Shown here in pieces: positions 17,769 to 27,760 of a stretch of 64,000 bases of DNA. Each line of letters begins with the position of its first letter. Position 1 is the stretch's first letter. This DNA is from Paraburkholderia dinghuensis (GTDB lineage: Bacteria; Pseudomonadota; Gammaproteobacteria; Burkholderiales; Burkholderiaceae). The position numbers and the translations under genes were made by a program. Under the pieces are notes generated by a model. The model worked only from the letters and a program-made list of their open reading frames with translations. It did no database searches and had not been told where the DNA came from. The stretch covers positions 62,001 through 126,000 of the forward strand of contig NZ_RQIS01000001.1 in NCBI RefSeq assembly GCF_003837865.1, read 5' to 3'.

Positions 17769-20700
17769 ATGAAACGAATGCTGTTCAACGCGACGCAGCA
17801 GGAAGAGCTGCGCGTCGCCATCGTCGATGGACAGAAGCTGATCGACATCGACATCGAAACCGCCGGACGCGAACAACGCAAAGGCAATATCTACAAGGGC
17901 GTCATCACCCGCATCGAGCCGTCGCTCGAAGCGTGTTTCGTCAACTACGGCGAAGACCGCCACGGCTTCCTGCCGTTCAAGGAAGTCGCGCGCCAGTATT
18001 TCCGTGACGGCGTCGACATGCGCTCCGCGCGCATCCAGGACGCCCTCAGGGAAGGTCAGGAACTGATCGTCCAGGTCGAGAAGGAAGAACGAGGCAACAA
18101 GGGCGCGGCCCTGACCACGTTCATCTCGCTCGCCGGCCGCTATCTCGTCCTGATGCCGAACAACCCGCGCGGCGGTGGCGTGTCGCGCCGCATCGAGGGC
18201 GACGACCGTCAGGAACTGCGCGAAACCATGGCGCAGCTGCAACTGCCGGACGGCATGAGCATCATCGCGCGCACGGCCGGCATCGGCCGTTCGGCCGAAG
18301 AGCTCCAGTGGGACCTGAACTACCTGCTGCAACTGTGGCGCGCCATCGAAGCCGCGTCGCAAGCCGGCCAGAGCGGCCAGCCGATGCTGATCTATCTGGA
18401 ATCGAGCCTCGTGATCCGCGCGATCCGCGACTATTTCCAGCCGGACATCGGCGAAATCCTCATCGACACCACCGAGATCCATGACCAGGCACGCGCCTTC
18501 ATGGACATCGTGATGCCGGACAACGTCAACAAGGTGAAGCGCTACCACGACGACGTCCCGCTCTTCTCGCGTTTCCAGATCGAACACCAGATCGAGACCG
18601 CGTACTCGCGCACGGTGCCGCTGCCGTCCGGCGGCGCAATCGTTATCGACCATACGGAAGCGCTCGTCGCCATCGACGTGAACTCGGCGCGCGCTACCAA
18701 GGGCGCCGATATCGAGGAAACCGCCGCGCGCACCAACCTCGAAGCCGCCGACGAAGTCGCGCGCCAGTTGCGTCTGCGCGACCTGGGCGGCCTGATCGTG
18801 ATCGACTTTATCGACATGGAGTCGGCCAAGAGCCAGCGCGAAGTCGAGCAGCGCCTGAAGGACGCGCTGCGCCACGACCGCGCGCGCGTGCAGATGGGCA
18901 AAATCTCGCGCTTCGGCCTGATGGAGCTGTCGCGCCAGCGTCTGCGCCCCGCTCTGTCGGAAGGCAGCCACGTCACCTGCCCGCGCTGTAACGGCACGGG
19001 TCACATCCGCGATACCGAATCCTCGGCGCTTCAGGTCCTGCGCATCATCCAGGAAGAAGCGATGAAGGAAAACACCGCGGCAATCCACTGCCAGGTGCCG
19101 GTCGAAGTGACCGCCTTCCTGCTCAACGAAAAGCGCTCAGAGATCAACAAGATCGAGTCGCGTTTCAAGGTCGGCGTCGTCCTGATCCCGAACAAGCATC
19201 TCGAAACGCCGCACTACAAGCTCGAGCGCCTGCGTCACGACGATGCGCGCCTCGACGAACCGCGCGCCTCGTGGAAGATGGCCGAGGAAGCGGCTCGCGA
19301 ACTCGAATCGGAATCCGGTTACAGCAAGCGCAGCGCCGAAACCAAGCCCAAGCAGGAAGCCGCTGTGAAGGGCATCACGCCGGAGCGTCCGGCCCCGACT
19401 TCGACGGCCAAGCCCGCCGAGGCAGCGCCCGCTGCCGCGCAGGCCGCGGTGACGGCCGCGAGCGGCGGCTTCTTTGGCTGGATCAAGCGCCTCTTCGGTG
19501 GCGCACCGGCTGCGGCCCCCGCACCGGCACCGGTCGAGCAGCAGGACAAGGCCGGCCGCCCGGCCCGCGAAGCACGCGGTGAACGTACCGAGCGCGGCGA
19601 AAAGGCTGGCGATCGCAACCGCAATCGCCGCGGTGGCGGTCGTGACGCAGCAGGCCGCGGCGAAGCCGCAGGCGGCGCGCGCACTGGCCAGCCGTCGCAG
19701 CGCCGCGAAGAGCGTGAGCCGCGTGAAGGGCGTGACGGACGCGAAGGCCGTGAAGGACGCGAAGGCCGGGCTACCCGCGAACCGCGTGAAGGCCGCGAGG
19801 GCCGCGAAGGCCGTGAGGGCCGGGACAATCGCGAAGCCCGTACCGAACGCGAGCCGCGCGACCAACGCATCGAACGTGTCGAACGCGGTCAGGACCGCAG
19901 CGAGACGGCGGAAGCCGGCGCACCGCGCGGTGAGCGCCAGGAGCGCGGTGAGCGCCAGGAGCGTGGCGAGCGTCAGGAACGGGGCGAGCGCCGTGAGCGC
20001 GGCGAACGTGGCGAGCGCCGTCGTCCGCAACAGGCCGAGGCCGCCGAGGCCCAGGAAGCGCGTCTCGACGCAGCCGCCATCGACACCGCTGGCGCTGTGC
20101 AGACCGAAGGCGTCCCGCCGGGCGTCACCGACGAGGACGCGGGCGCTCCGCGTGAAGGCGAGGAACGTCGTCGCCGCCGTCGCGGCCGTCGCGGTGGCCG
20201 TCGCGAGCGCGAGGTCGAAGATGTAGCTGGCCTGACCGCCGAAGGCGCGCAGGAAGGCGACACGGATGTCGAGGAATCGGCACCGGAGCATCGTGCCGAT
20301 GTCGCGCCGGTTGCTTCCCCTGTCGCGGCTCCCGCTGTTGCCCCGGTCATTGCCCCCGTCGTTGCGCAGCCGGAAGTCCCGGCCGAAGCGAAATCGTCGG
20401 AAGCGACAGTGCATGCTGTCGTCGCCGAAACGGTGATCGTGACGGCATTGCCGGAAGCGGCGCAGCCCGTGGAGTCGAAGACCGAAGCACAGGCCGAACA
20501 GGCTGCTGCGCCGATCAAGCACGTCGCCCCGGCTGCGGCTGAACCCGTCGCGCCGGTTGAACCGGCGGCGCCGGCCGAAGTGGCTGTTGCGCCCGTCGCG
20601 GCGCAGGCACCGGTCGAAGTGCCGGCTCACGAAGCCCGCGTGGAGGCCCCGGCTGTTTCCGAGCCCGCCCCGCAGCCGGTCGAGTCTACCGCACAGGCCG

Positions 20701-20966
20701 AAGCCGCTCCGGTCGCCGCTGCACCCGCACCGCAAGCTGGAACGCGTGGGACCGCAGCAAGCGCGCTGTCGGCCGAGGCGTTGGCCCCGATGCTCGCGTC
20801 CGCGGGCCTCGTCTGGGTCAACACCGACGCCGACAAGTTGAGCACCGCCCATGCCGCAGCCGCGTTGGTCGCCAAGCCCGCACGCGTGCCGCGCGAGCGC
20901 AAGCCGCTGCCGCCGGCCGATACGACGCCGATGCAGCAAGTCGAAACGAACCGTCAGGCGCAGTAA
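17769..20966 (+). CDS. rne: Ribonuclease E
   Basis: 1065 residues. The catalytic half has the S1 domain ([23 protein letters not shown] near residue 38), DNase-I-like strands with catalytic Asp in [11 protein letters not shown] and [13 protein letters not shown], and the zinc-link CPRCNGTGH (Cys 404 and 407). The second half (from about residue 530) is low complexity: an Arg-rich block of REG and GERQER repeats, then a long Ala/Pro/Val/Glu region, ending in [15 protein letters not shown]. It processes and degrades mRNA, rRNA and tRNA at the membrane-bound degradosome. The Arg-rich segment likely binds RNA and partners. Confidence 0.97.
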   Translation: MKRMLFNATQQEELRVAIVDGQKLIDIDIETAGREQRKGNIYKGVITRIEPSLEACFVNYGEDRHGFLPFKEVARQYFRDGVDMRSARIQDALREGQELIVQVEKEERGNKGAALTTFISLAGRYLVLMPNNPRGGGVSRRIEGDDRQELRETMAQLQLPDGMSIIARTAGIGRSAEELQWDLNYLLQLWRAIEAASQAGQSGQPMLIYLESSLVIRAIRDYFQPDIGEILIDTTEIHDQARAFMDIVMPDNVNKVKRYHDDVPLFSRFQIEHQIETAYSRTVPLPSGGAIVIDHTEALVAIDVNSARATKGADIEETAARTNLEAADEVARQLRLRDLGGLIVIDFIDMESAKSQREVEQRLKDALRHDRARVQMGKISRFGLMELSRQRLRPALSEGSHVTCPRCNGTGHIRDTESSALQVLRIIQEEAMKENTAAIHCQVPVEVTAFLLNEKRSEINKIESRFKVGVVLIPNKHLETPHYKLERLRHDDARLDEPRASWKMAEEAARELESESGYSKRSAETKPKQEAAVKGITPERPAPTSTAKPAEAAPAAAQAAVTAASGGFFGWIKRLFGGAPAAAPAPAPVEQQDKAGRPAREARGERTERGEKAGDRNRNRRGGGRDAAGRGEAAGGARTGQPSQRREEREPREGRDGREGREGREGRATREPREGREGREGREGRDNREARTEREPRDQRIERVERGQDRSETAEAGAPRGERQERGERQERGERQERGERRERGERGERRRPQQAEAAEAQEARLDAAAIDTAGAVQTEGVPPGVTDEDAGAPREGEERRRRRRGRRGGRREREVEDVAGLTAEGAQEGDTDVEESAPEHRADVAPVASPVAAPAVAPVIAPVVAQPEVPAEAKSSEATVHAVVAETVIVTALPEAAQPVESKTEAQAEQAAAPIKHVAPAAAEPVAPVEPAAPAEVAVAPVAAQAPVEVPAHEARVEAPAVSEPAPQPVESTAQAEAAPVAAAPAPQAGTRGTAASALSAEALAPMLASAGLVWVNTDADKLSTAHAAAALVAKPARVPRERKPLPPADTTPMQQVETNRQAQ
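19929..20018 (+). repeat. 18-bp tandem repeat inside rne
   Basis: Five consecutive 18-bp units related to GGTGAGCGCCAGGAGCGC, encoding a repeated Gly-Glu-Arg-Gln-Glu-Arg hexapeptide; the last two units diverge. A 9-bp Arg-Glu-Gly repeat lies just upstream (about 19723-19839). Both are in frame, so copy-number change would alter tail length without disrupting the frame. Confidence 0.85.
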
Positions 20967-21016
20967 GGCCCACGGTAAGCCAGACGGGGGGACGTCGTGA
21001 GCTGCACGCCCCCCGC

Positions 21017-21049
21017 AAAAAGCCCGTCCTCATCGGCGGGCTTTTTTTT
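21017..21049 (+). terminator. Intrinsic terminator of rne
   Basis: AAAAAGCCCG pairs with CGGGCTTTTT around a TCCTCATCGG loop, followed by a run of eight T. It is about 50 bp after the rne stop and before moaA. Confidence 0.93.
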
Positions 21050-21128
21050 GGTACAACAGCGTCGCACCCCGTCCGCTGATACTCTCGTGTTCGGCTAAAA
21101 TCAACATAACGTTTGATTCGAAACCATA

Positions 21129-22241
21129 ATGTCCCGACGCGTGATCCCGGTTGCCGATTTCCGCTCGCTGCCGCCCCCGGCAGCAGGCGCGGCCGTACCT
21201 TCGCCCACGGGTGAGGTTCTCGATACGCTCGCGCGGCCGTTGAAGGATCTGCGCATCTCCGTCACGGACCGCTGCAACTTCCGCTGCGTCTATTGCATGC
21301 CGCGCGAAGTCTTCGACAAGAACTATCAATTCCTGCCGCATTCCGCGCTCCTCTCGCTCGAAGAAATCGAGCGTGTAGCGCGGCTTTTCGTCGCTCAAGG
21401 CGTGACCAAGATCCGCCTGACCGGCGGCGAACCGCTGCTGCGCAAGAACGTCGAATTTCTGATCGAGCGTCTCGCTCTACTGCGCACGCCCCAAGGCGAG
21501 CCACTCGATGTCACGCTCACCACCAACGGATCGATCCTCGCCCGCAAGGCGCGCTCGCTGAAAGACGCGGGCCTCACGCGGGTCACGGTGAGTCTCGACG
21601 CCCTCGACGACGCACTCTTTCGCCGCATGAACGACGCCGACTTCGCCGTCGCGGACGTGCTCGACGGTATCGAGGCGGCGCACGCTGTGGGGCTCGCCCC
21701 GCTGAAGATCAACATGGTCGTCAAGCGCGGCACCAACGATCGCGAAATCGTGCCCATGGCGCGTCACTTCCGTGGTTCGGGCGCTACGCTGCGTTTCATC
21801 GAGTACATGGACGTCGGCACGTCGAACGGCTGGAACATGGCTGAGGTGTTGCCATCCGCCGACGTTGTCGCGCGCATTGCCGAGCACTTCCCGCTCGTGC
21901 CGCTCGATCCGCACAGCGCGTCCGAAACCGCACAGCGCTGGGGCTATGCAGACGGCGCGGGCGAGATCGGCGTGATTTCGAGCGTGACGCGCGCGTTCTG
22001 CGGCGACTGCACGCGCGCACGGCTGTCGACCGAGGGCAAGGTGTATCTGTGCCTGTTTGCGTCGATGGGCTATGACCTGCGCGCACTCGTGCGCAACGGC
22101 GCGAGCGACGAGTCAATCTCCGCGGCCATTGCCCGGATCTGGTCGGGGCGCACCGACCGTTACTCGCAACTGCGCGGCAGCGAAACCGGGCCGGCCACCC
22201 GTGCCGAGCGACGCATCGAAATGTCCTACATCGGTGGCTGA
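21129..22241 (+). CDS. moaA: GTP 3',8-cyclase MoaA
   Basis: 370-residue radical SAM enzyme. The first [4Fe-4S] motif is CNFRCVYC; the C-terminal cluster Cys are in [21 protein letters not shown]; the protein ends in Gly-Gly (SYIGG), which is essential in MoaA. It has the expected TGGEPLLR and SLDALD motifs. It converts GTP to 3',8-cH2GTP in the first step of molybdenum cofactor synthesis. mobA starts within 10 bp downstream, so they form one operon. Confidence 0.97.
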   Translation: MSRRVIPVADFRSLPPPAAGAAVPSPTGEVLDTLARPLKDLRISVTDRCNFRCVYCMPREVFDKNYQFLPHSALLSLEEIERVARLFVAQGVTKIRLTGGEPLLRKNVEFLIERLALLRTPQGEPLDVTLTTNGSILARKARSLKDAGLTRVTVSLDALDDALFRRMNDADFAVADVLDGIEAAHAVGLAPLKINMVVKRGTNDREIVPMARHFRGSGATLRFIEYMDVGTSNGWNMAEVLPSADVVARIAEHFPLVPLDPHSASETAQRWGYADGAGEIGVISSVTRAFCGDCTRARLSTEGKVYLCLFASMGYDLRALVRNGASDESISAAIARIWSGRTDRYSQLRGSETGPATRAERRIEMSYIGG

Positions 22242-22248
22242 CGCATCG

Positions 22249-22869
22249 ATGGAATCAATCCTGGGCGCTGCTGCGATCACGGGCCTCGTGCTCGCGGGAG
22301 GACGCGGCCAGCGCATGGGCGGCGCCGACAAGGGCCTGCAGTTGCTGCGTGGCCAGCCGCTTGCGGCCCATGTGCTCGCGCGGCTTGCACCACAGGTCGG
22401 TGAGCTCGCAATCAGCGCAAACCGACACACCGACACCTACGCGGCGCTAGGCGCGCCGTGGCACGCGGCCGTTCTCGCGGATACGCTGCCCGACTTTCCT
22501 GGCCCGCTCGCCGGTCTGCTCGCCGGGTTGCAGGCCAGCCGCACGAACTGGCTGCTCGCCGTACCGTGCGACTCGCCGTGGCTGCCGGCCGATCTCGCAG
22601 CGCGCCTCGCCGCTGCCGCGCTCGCGCAGGATGCCGACATCGCCACCGTCACCACGATGAACGCCGCAGGCGATGTCTCGCTGCACCCGGTGTTCGCGCT
22701 CGTTCGCACGTCGCTCGCGGACGACCTCGCCGCCTTTCTGCACGCGGGCGAGCGCAAGGTGCGCGCGTGGTACGCGCGCCACAAGACGGTCGAAGTGGCG
22801 TTTGCCGACGAGCGTGCGTTTTACAATATCAATTCCTTACAGGAACTCGCCGACCTCGACCGTGCCTGA
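22249..22869 (+). CDS. mobA: Molybdenum cofactor guanylyltransferase MobA
   Basis: 206 residues from ATG at 22249 (MESILGAAAITG). A GTG at 22234 that overlaps the moaA stop is an alternative. The nucleotidyltransferase motif LAGGRGQRMGGADKGLQ is followed by VPCDSPWLP and NAAGDVSLHPVFALV. It attaches GMP to molybdopterin to form MGD, used by DMSO-reductase family enzymes such as nitrate reductase. It lies between moaA and moeA. Confidence 0.94.
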   Translation: MESILGAAAITGLVLAGGRGQRMGGADKGLQLLRGQPLAAHVLARLAPQVGELAISANRHTDTYAALGAPWHAAVLADTLPDFPGPLAGLLAGLQASRTNWLLAVPCDSPWLPADLAARLAAAALAQDADIATVTTMNAAGDVSLHPVFALVRTSLADDLAAFLHAGERKVRAWYARHKTVEVAFADERAFYNINSLQELADLDRA

Positions 22870-22971
22870 AGTGCGCGACCGGCCAGCCGCCTGTCGCCGC
22901 CCACCATCCTCCGGCATGCCCATCAGGACGATCGCCGCACTCGCAGTGCGCACGCGCCGCTGCTCCACCCG

Positions 22972-24267
22972 ATGACCACGCTTAACACTCTGTCCGGTTG
23001 CGTCACTCGCTACGATCCCCAAGCCTTGCCCGTCTGCGCCGCTCAGGCAATCGTGCTTCAGTGGGTGACGCCACTCGCGGCCAGTGAGCGGGTGCCGCTG
23101 CGCGACGCGCTTGCGCGTGTGCTCGCAGCGGACGTCATTTCGCCGATCGACGTACCCGCCCACGACAATTCGGCGATGGACGGCTACGCATTCGACGGGA
23201 CAGCGCTGGAAGGAGCAACGGATCCGCTCACGCTGAACATCGTCGGCAAGGCGTTCGCCGGGCATCCGTACACAGGCGAAATCGCCGCGCGCACCTGCGT
23301 GCGCATCATGACCGGCGCGCCGATGCCCGCCGGTTGCGACACGGTCGTGCCACAGGAACACACACAGCCGGACGGCGACAGCGTCACGTTCGCGGCGCAC
23401 GCTGTCGCGCGCGGCGCGAACCGCCGCCGCCAGGGCGAAGACCTCGCGAAGGGTCTTGCCGCGCTGCGCGCGGGCCGCGTGCTGCGCGCGTCCGACATCG
23501 GTCTGCTGGCGTCGCTCGGGCTCGTCGACGTCGAGGTGAAACAGCGCCTGCGCGTCGCGTACTTCTCGACAGGCGACGAATTGCGTGCGCCGGGCGATCC
23601 ACTCGATGCGGGCTGCATCTACGACAGCAACCGCTACACGCTCGGCGCCATGCTCAAGCGGCTCGACGTCGAGGCGATCGATCTCGGCATGGTGCGCGAC
23701 GACCCGGTCGCGCTTGGCGCCACGCTCAGACAGGCGGCGGAATGCGCCGATGTCGTACTGACCTCGGGCGGCGTCTCGGTCGGCGACGCCGACTTCACGC
23801 GCGAGCAGGTAGAAACACTCGGCGACGTCACGTTCTGGGGACTCGCGATGCGGCCCGGTCGCCCGCTCGCATTCGGGCGCATCTGGTCTGGCGGCCGGCC
23901 AGGCGTTGGGCATCCCGCGCTCCTCTTTGGATTGCCAGGCAACCCGGTGGCGACCATGGTCACCTTCTACCAGATCGTGCGCCCCGCCCTGCTCGCCATG
24001 GCGGGCGCGACGCCCCAGCCGGTGCCGCTGATCCCCACCCGCTGCGACGCGCCCATCAGGAAACGCCCGGGCCGCACCGAATTCCAGCGCGGCATCGCCA
24101 CGCGCGACGGCACAGGCCAGTGGCGCGTCACGCCCACCGGTTCGCAAAGTTCCGGCGCATTAAGCACCATGAGTGAAGCAAATTGCTTTATTGTGCTTGC
24201 CCATGAAGCTTCCGATCTCGACGCCGGCGACGTCGTCGACGTCATGCTTTTCGACGGACTCGTCTAG
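22972..24267 (+). CDS. moeA: Molybdopterin molybdenumtransferase MoeA
   Basis: 431 residues with the MoeA signatures: DNSAMDGYAFDG, MTGAPMPAGCDTVVPQE, FSTGDEL, TSGGVSVGDADF, and GLPGNPVATMVTFYQIVRPAL. It inserts molybdate into adenylylated molybdopterin. It lies about 100 bp after mobA on the same strand, so moaA-mobA-moeA form a compact cofactor cluster. Confidence 0.97.
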   Translation: MTTLNTLSGCVTRYDPQALPVCAAQAIVLQWVTPLAASERVPLRDALARVLAADVISPIDVPAHDNSAMDGYAFDGTALEGATDPLTLNIVGKAFAGHPYTGEIAARTCVRIMTGAPMPAGCDTVVPQEHTQPDGDSVTFAAHAVARGANRRRQGEDLAKGLAALRAGRVLRASDIGLLASLGLVDVEVKQRLRVAYFSTGDELRAPGDPLDAGCIYDSNRYTLGAMLKRLDVEAIDLGMVRDDPVALGATLRQAAECADVVLTSGGVSVGDADFTREQVETLGDVTFWGLAMRPGRPLAFGRIWSGGRPGVGHPALLFGLPGNPVATMVTFYQIVRPALLAMAGATPQPVPLIPTRCDAPIRKRPGRTEFQRGIATRDGTGQWRVTPTGSQSSGALSTMSEANCFIVLAHEASDLDAGDVVDVMLFDGLV

Positions 24268-24334
24268 TGCGGGCCGCCCCTTACCCGCCATCGTCAAATT
24301 CGGCACGTCCACCACGTAATACGGACCGACTAAC

Positions 24335-24610
24335 ATGAAAAAACAGATTTCGTTCATCGCTCCGGGGCAGACCGCCAAGGCGCTCATCCTCGTGTACCTG
24401 ACGTTCAGCGTGCCGATCGTGCTGCTTGGCGTGCTCGTCGCCTTCTTCCGGTACGGCTCGGTCGAACTGTCGACGATTTTCAGCGCGCTGCTGCTCAACG
24501 CGATTCTCGGCTTCGTCCTGCTCTGGATCGCGTGCCACGCGTACAACTGGGTCGCGTCGCGCTTCGGCGGCATCGAGATCCATCTCTCCGACGTACCTGA
24601 GGAAGCATAA
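24335..24610 (+). CDS. Small two-helix membrane protein, function unknown
   Basis: 91 residues. Two transmembrane helices are clear (AKALILVYLTFSVPIVLLGVLVAFF and TIFSALLLNAILGFVLLWIAC), followed by a short C-terminal tail (GGIEIHLSDVPEEA). I do not recognise the family. Its stop abuts the ATG of the GNAT gene, so the two are co-translated. It follows moeA by 67 bp. Membership in the cofactor operon is possible but unproven. Confidence 0.8.
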   Translation: MKKQISFIAPGQTAKALILVYLTFSVPIVLLGVLVAFFRYGSVELSTIFSALLLNAILGFVLLWIACHAYNWVASRFGGIEIHLSDVPEEA

Positions 24611-25107
24611 TGACGGCGACGATCCGCGCGGCCAACCCCGCCGATGTCGGCGCGATGCACGCGCTGATGTACGAGCTGGCCGAGTTCGAGAGGCTCACGC
24701 ATCTTTTCGTCGCGACGACGGACGCCCTCGCAGACGCGCTCTTCGGCGCACGTCCGGCGGCCGAGGCGCTCGTTGCCGAGGAGGCGGGGCGAATCGTCGG
24801 CTATGCGCTCTTTTTCCATAACTACTCGACGTTTATTGGCCGCCGCGGACTCTACCTCGAAGACCTCTACGTGCAGCCGTCGCAGCGCGGCACGGGCCTC
24901 GGCACGGCGATGCTGCGCGCGCTAGCGGCGATCGCCCTCGAGCGGCAGTGCGCCCGCTTCGAGTGGACCGTGCTCGACTGGAACCAGCCGGCCATCAGCT
25001 TCTACGAGAAAATGGGCGCGACCGTGCTGCCCGACTGGCGCGTCGTGCGCGTGACCGGCGAGGCGCTCGACTATCTCGCCGCGCCCGCAGAGCAGTCCGC
25101 CGGCTAA
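24610..25107 (+). CDS. GNAT family N-acetyltransferase
   Basis: 165 residues with the GNAT core: ATIRAANPADVGAMHALMYEL at the start, LYLEDLYVQPSQRGTGLGTAML (acetyl-CoA pyrophosphate loop), and WTVLDWNQPAISFYEKMGA. The pattern LYLEDLYV...RFEWxVLDWNxPAIxFY resembles the diamine/spermidine acetyltransferase-like group. Substrate is not determined. It overlaps the small membrane protein gene and ends before a strong terminator. Confidence 0.92.
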   Translation: MTATIRAANPADVGAMHALMYELAEFERLTHLFVATTDALADALFGARPAAEALVAEEAGRIVGYALFFHNYSTFIGRRGLYLEDLYVQPSQRGTGLGTAMLRALAAIALERQCARFEWTVLDWNQPAISFYEKMGATVLPDWRVVRVTGEALDYLAAPAEQSAG

Positions 25108-25140
25108 GCACGGCTCACGGCTTTCGAATGCACCCAAAGA

Positions 25141-25176
25141 AACGGGCCGCCTGCGTATAAGCGCAGGCGGCCCGTT
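25141..25176. terminator. Perfect 15-bp hairpin between convergent genes
   Basis: AACGGGCCGCCTGCG and CGCAGGCGGCCCGTT pair perfectly around TATAAG. It sits between the GNAT gene (plus) and rmuC (minus). T-tracts are weak on both sides. It likely serves both transcripts as a terminator or stabilising end. Confidence 0.8.
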
Positions 25177-25201
25177 CGCATTGATGCGGACGCAACGTGC
25201 T

Positions 25202-26695
25202 TTATTCGTCCGACGCCCCGTTGGGCAGCGCATCGCCGAGCAGGTTCGTCGCCTCCTCGCCCGGCAACGCCTCCACATCGCGCAGCTTGCGGTTCATCGC
25301 GCGCGTGCGCACCTCTGCCGCCTCGATCGAGCGCGTCACCGTTTCCAGCTGCGACTTGGTTTTCGCGAGCACGTCGCCGAACTTGCCGAACTCTGTCTTC
25401 ACCGCGCCCAGCACCTGCCAGACCTCGCTCGATCGCCGCTCGATGGCGAGCGTGCGGAAGCCCATCTGCAGACTGTTGAGCAGCGCCGTGAGCGTCGTCG
25501 GCCCCGCGACCGTCACGCGGAAGTCGCGCTGCAACAGGTCGGTCAGGCCCGGTCGGCGCAGAATTTCCGCGTAGAGCCCTTCAGTCGGCAGGAACAGCAG
25601 CGCGAAGTCGGTCGTGTGCGGCGGCGCGACGTACTTTTCGGCGATCGTGCGCGCCTCTGCCTTCACGCGCGCCTCCAGCGCACGGCCCGCTTCCTCGATG
25701 GCCCCGACGTCCGCGCGCTCCTGCGCGTCGATCAGGCGCTCGTAGTCCTCGCGCGGGAATTTCGCATCGACGGGCAGCCAGACCGGCTCGGCCGCACCGC
25801 CTGTGTCGCCGCGCCCCGGCAGGCGAATCGCAAACTCGACGCGCTCCGTACTCTTCGGCACCGTCGCAACGTTCTTCGCGTACTGGTCGGGCGTGAGAAT
25901 CTGTTCCAGCAGTGCTTCGAGCTGCACTTCGCCCCACGTGCCGCGCGTCTTCACGTTCGTGAGCACCTTCTTCAGGTCGCCGACGCCGGCCGCAAGCGTC
26001 TGCATTTCGCCGAGCCCGCGATGCACCTGCTCAAGGCGATCGGACACGAGCTTGAACGATTCGCCGAGGCGTTGTTCGAGCGTCGCGTGCAGCTTTTCGT
26101 CGACGGTGCGGCGCATCTCTTCGAGTTTCGCCGCGTTGTTCGCCTCGATGTCCTTCAAGCGCTGCTCCAGCGTCGCACGCACTTCGGCGAAGCGGCGGTC
26201 GTTCGCCTCCGTGAGCTGCGTGAGTTGCTGCGCGAGCACGTTGCCGAAATGGCGCAACGCCGCGCCCTGCTCTTCGCGGGCCTGCTGCGCCTGCTGCTGC
26301 AAGCTCTGGCGCACGGCTTCGAGCTGCTGCGCGTTGGTCTCGGTGAGCTTGGCGAGCTGCTGCGCGAAACCGTCGATCTGGTTGTTCTGAACCGTCGCGA
26401 TGCTCGTGAGCTGCGATGCGAGCGCCTGCTGCACTTGAGCGAAACCGCCACCGAACTCGCTGCGCGAGACCTGCGCGGTATGCGCGATCTCATTGCGCAA
26501 TTCACGCTCGATGCGCTCGGCGGCGCGCGCCTGCGTCTCGGTCGAGGTTGCAACACGGCCGGAGAGCGCGTCGAGCGACTCGTGGACGGCATCGCCTTCG
26601 TTGCCACCGCGCGCACGCATGAGCGCAACCACCGTGACGACAAGCGCAACAGCGACCAGCAACGTCGCGACGGACATCAGCAGCAATGGGCTCAT
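25202..26695 (-). CDS. rmuC: DNA recombination protein RmuC
   Basis: 497 residues. The N-terminal membrane anchor (LLLMSVATLLVAVALVVTVVALM) is followed by a long coiled coil (about residues 50-200, rich in Gln/Glu/Ala/Leu). The RmuC nuclease-like domain contains GTWGEVQLEALLEQIL and PVDAKFPREDYERL. It limits inversions and recombination at short repeats in E. coli. Its start overlaps the stop of the upstream 2-hydroxyacid dehydrogenase gene. Confidence 0.95.
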   Translation of the reverse strand: MSPLLLMSVATLLVAVALVVTVVALMRARGGNEGDAVHESLDALSGRVATSTETQARAAERIERELRNEIAHTAQVSRSEFGGGFAQVQQALASQLTSIATVQNNQIDGFAQQLAKLTETNAQQLEAVRQSLQQQAQQAREEQGAALRHFGNVLAQQLTQLTEANDRRFAEVRATLEQRLKDIEANNAAKLEEMRRTVDEKLHATLEQRLGESFKLVSDRLEQVHRGLGEMQTLAAGVGDLKKVLTNVKTRGTWGEVQLEALLEQILTPDQYAKNVATVPKSTERVEFAIRLPGRGDTGGAAEPVWLPVDAKFPREDYERLIDAQERADVGAIEEAGRALEARVKAEARTIAEKYVAPPHTTDFALLFLPTEGLYAEILRRPGLTDLLQRDFRVTVAGPTTLTALLNSLQMGFRTLAIERRSSEVWQVLGAVKTEFGKFGDVLAKTKSQLETVTRSIEAAEVRTRAMNRKLRDVEALPGEEATNLLGDALPNGASDE

Positions 26696-27681
26696 GAACG
26701 GGCTTTCCCGAGAACGTCAGGATTGATCGGATTGGGCGGACGGCCTGCACGCGGTCCCTCGCCGAGTGCGGCGATGAGGTTGTCGGCGGCGAGGTTCGCC
26801 ATCGCGCGGCGCGTCGCTTCGCTCGCGCTCGCGATGTGCGGCGTGAGCACGACGTTCGGCACGGTGAGCAGCGCCGGATGCACGTTCGGCTCGCCCTCGA
26901 ACACGTCGAGGCCCGCGGCCGCGATGCGGCGCGCGCGCAGCGCCTCGGCGAGCGCCGCGTCATCGACGATACCGCCGCGCGCAATGTTGGTGAGCGTCGC
27001 GGTGGGTTTCATCAGCGCGAGTTCGGCCGCGCCGATCGTGTGGTGGTTTTCCGGGGTGTACGGCAGCACGAGCACGACGTGATCCGCTTCGCGCAAGAGC
27101 GCTTCCTTCGTGCGGTATTCGGCGTTCAGTTCGGCTTCGATTTCGGGCGCGACGCGCGAACGGTTGTGATAGACGATGCGCATGTTGAAGCCCTTCGCAC
27201 GCCGCGCGATCGCCTGGCCGATACGGCCCATGCCGACGATACCGAGCGTCGAACCGTACACGTCCGGGCCAAGGAACGCGTCGTGCGCCCACTTCTCCCA
27301 CTTGCCCGCACGCAGGAAGTGCTCCGATTCGGTGATTCGGCGCGCCGTGGCCATCATCAGCGCCCAGCCGAAATCGGCCGTCGTTTCGTTGAGCACGTCG
27401 GGCGTATTGGTGCCGAGCACGTTCGCGGCGTTGAACGCGGCCATGTCGAAGTTGTTGTAGCCCACGGCCATGTTCGCGACGACACGCAGACGCGGCGCGG
27501 CAGCAAGCGTCGCGGCGCCGACGGGATCGCCCGCGGTCAGTGCGCCATCCTTGTCGGCGAGACGGCGCGTGAGTTCATCGGCAGGCAGTGCGTCGCCGTT
27601 GTTCCACTCGACGTCGAAATAGTGTTTGAGCCGGTCGATCACGTCCGGAAAAATCGGCCGCGCCACAAGGATCTTTTGCAT
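26692..27681 (-). CDS. D-isomer 2-hydroxyacid dehydrogenase (glyoxylate/hydroxypyruvate reductase type)
   Basis: 329 residues from MQKILVARPIFPDV. Rossmann motif GMGRIGQAIARRAKGF; catalytic Arg in NIARGGIVDDAAL, Glu in DVFEGEP, and His in LTPHIASAS. These are the features of the GhrB/D-glycerate dehydrogenase group, reducing glyoxylate or hydroxypyruvate with NAD(P)H. Exact substrate is inferred from family. It precedes and overlaps rmuC by 4 bp. Confidence 0.93.
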   Translation of the reverse strand: MQKILVARPIFPDVIDRLKHYFDVEWNNGDALPADELTRRLADKDGALTAGDPVGAATLAAAPRLRVVANMAVGYNNFDMAAFNAANVLGTNTPDVLNETTADFGWALMMATARRITESEHFLRAGKWEKWAHDAFLGPDVYGSTLGIVGMGRIGQAIARRAKGFNMRIVYHNRSRVAPEIEAELNAEYRTKEALLREADHVVLVLPYTPENHHTIGAAELALMKPTATLTNIARGGIVDDAALAEALRARRIAAAGLDVFEGEPNVHPALLTVPNVVLTPHIASASEATRRAMANLAADNLIAALGEGPRAGRPPNPINPDVLGKARS

Positions 27682-27760
27682 CGTTACTCTCCACTTCAGG
27701 TTGTTCGGTCGCGCACGCGTTCGCTGCATGCGTCATTGTCAGGCGTGACGGGCCGCGCGG

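Noticed and set aside
17528..17887. Open frames in the rne leader
   Set aside because: Short, mutually overlapping on both strands and without motifs; the region is better read as a leader.
19137..20939. 600-codon minus-strand open frame antisense to rne
   Set aside because: Composition mirrors the repetitive rne tail; no start context or domain.
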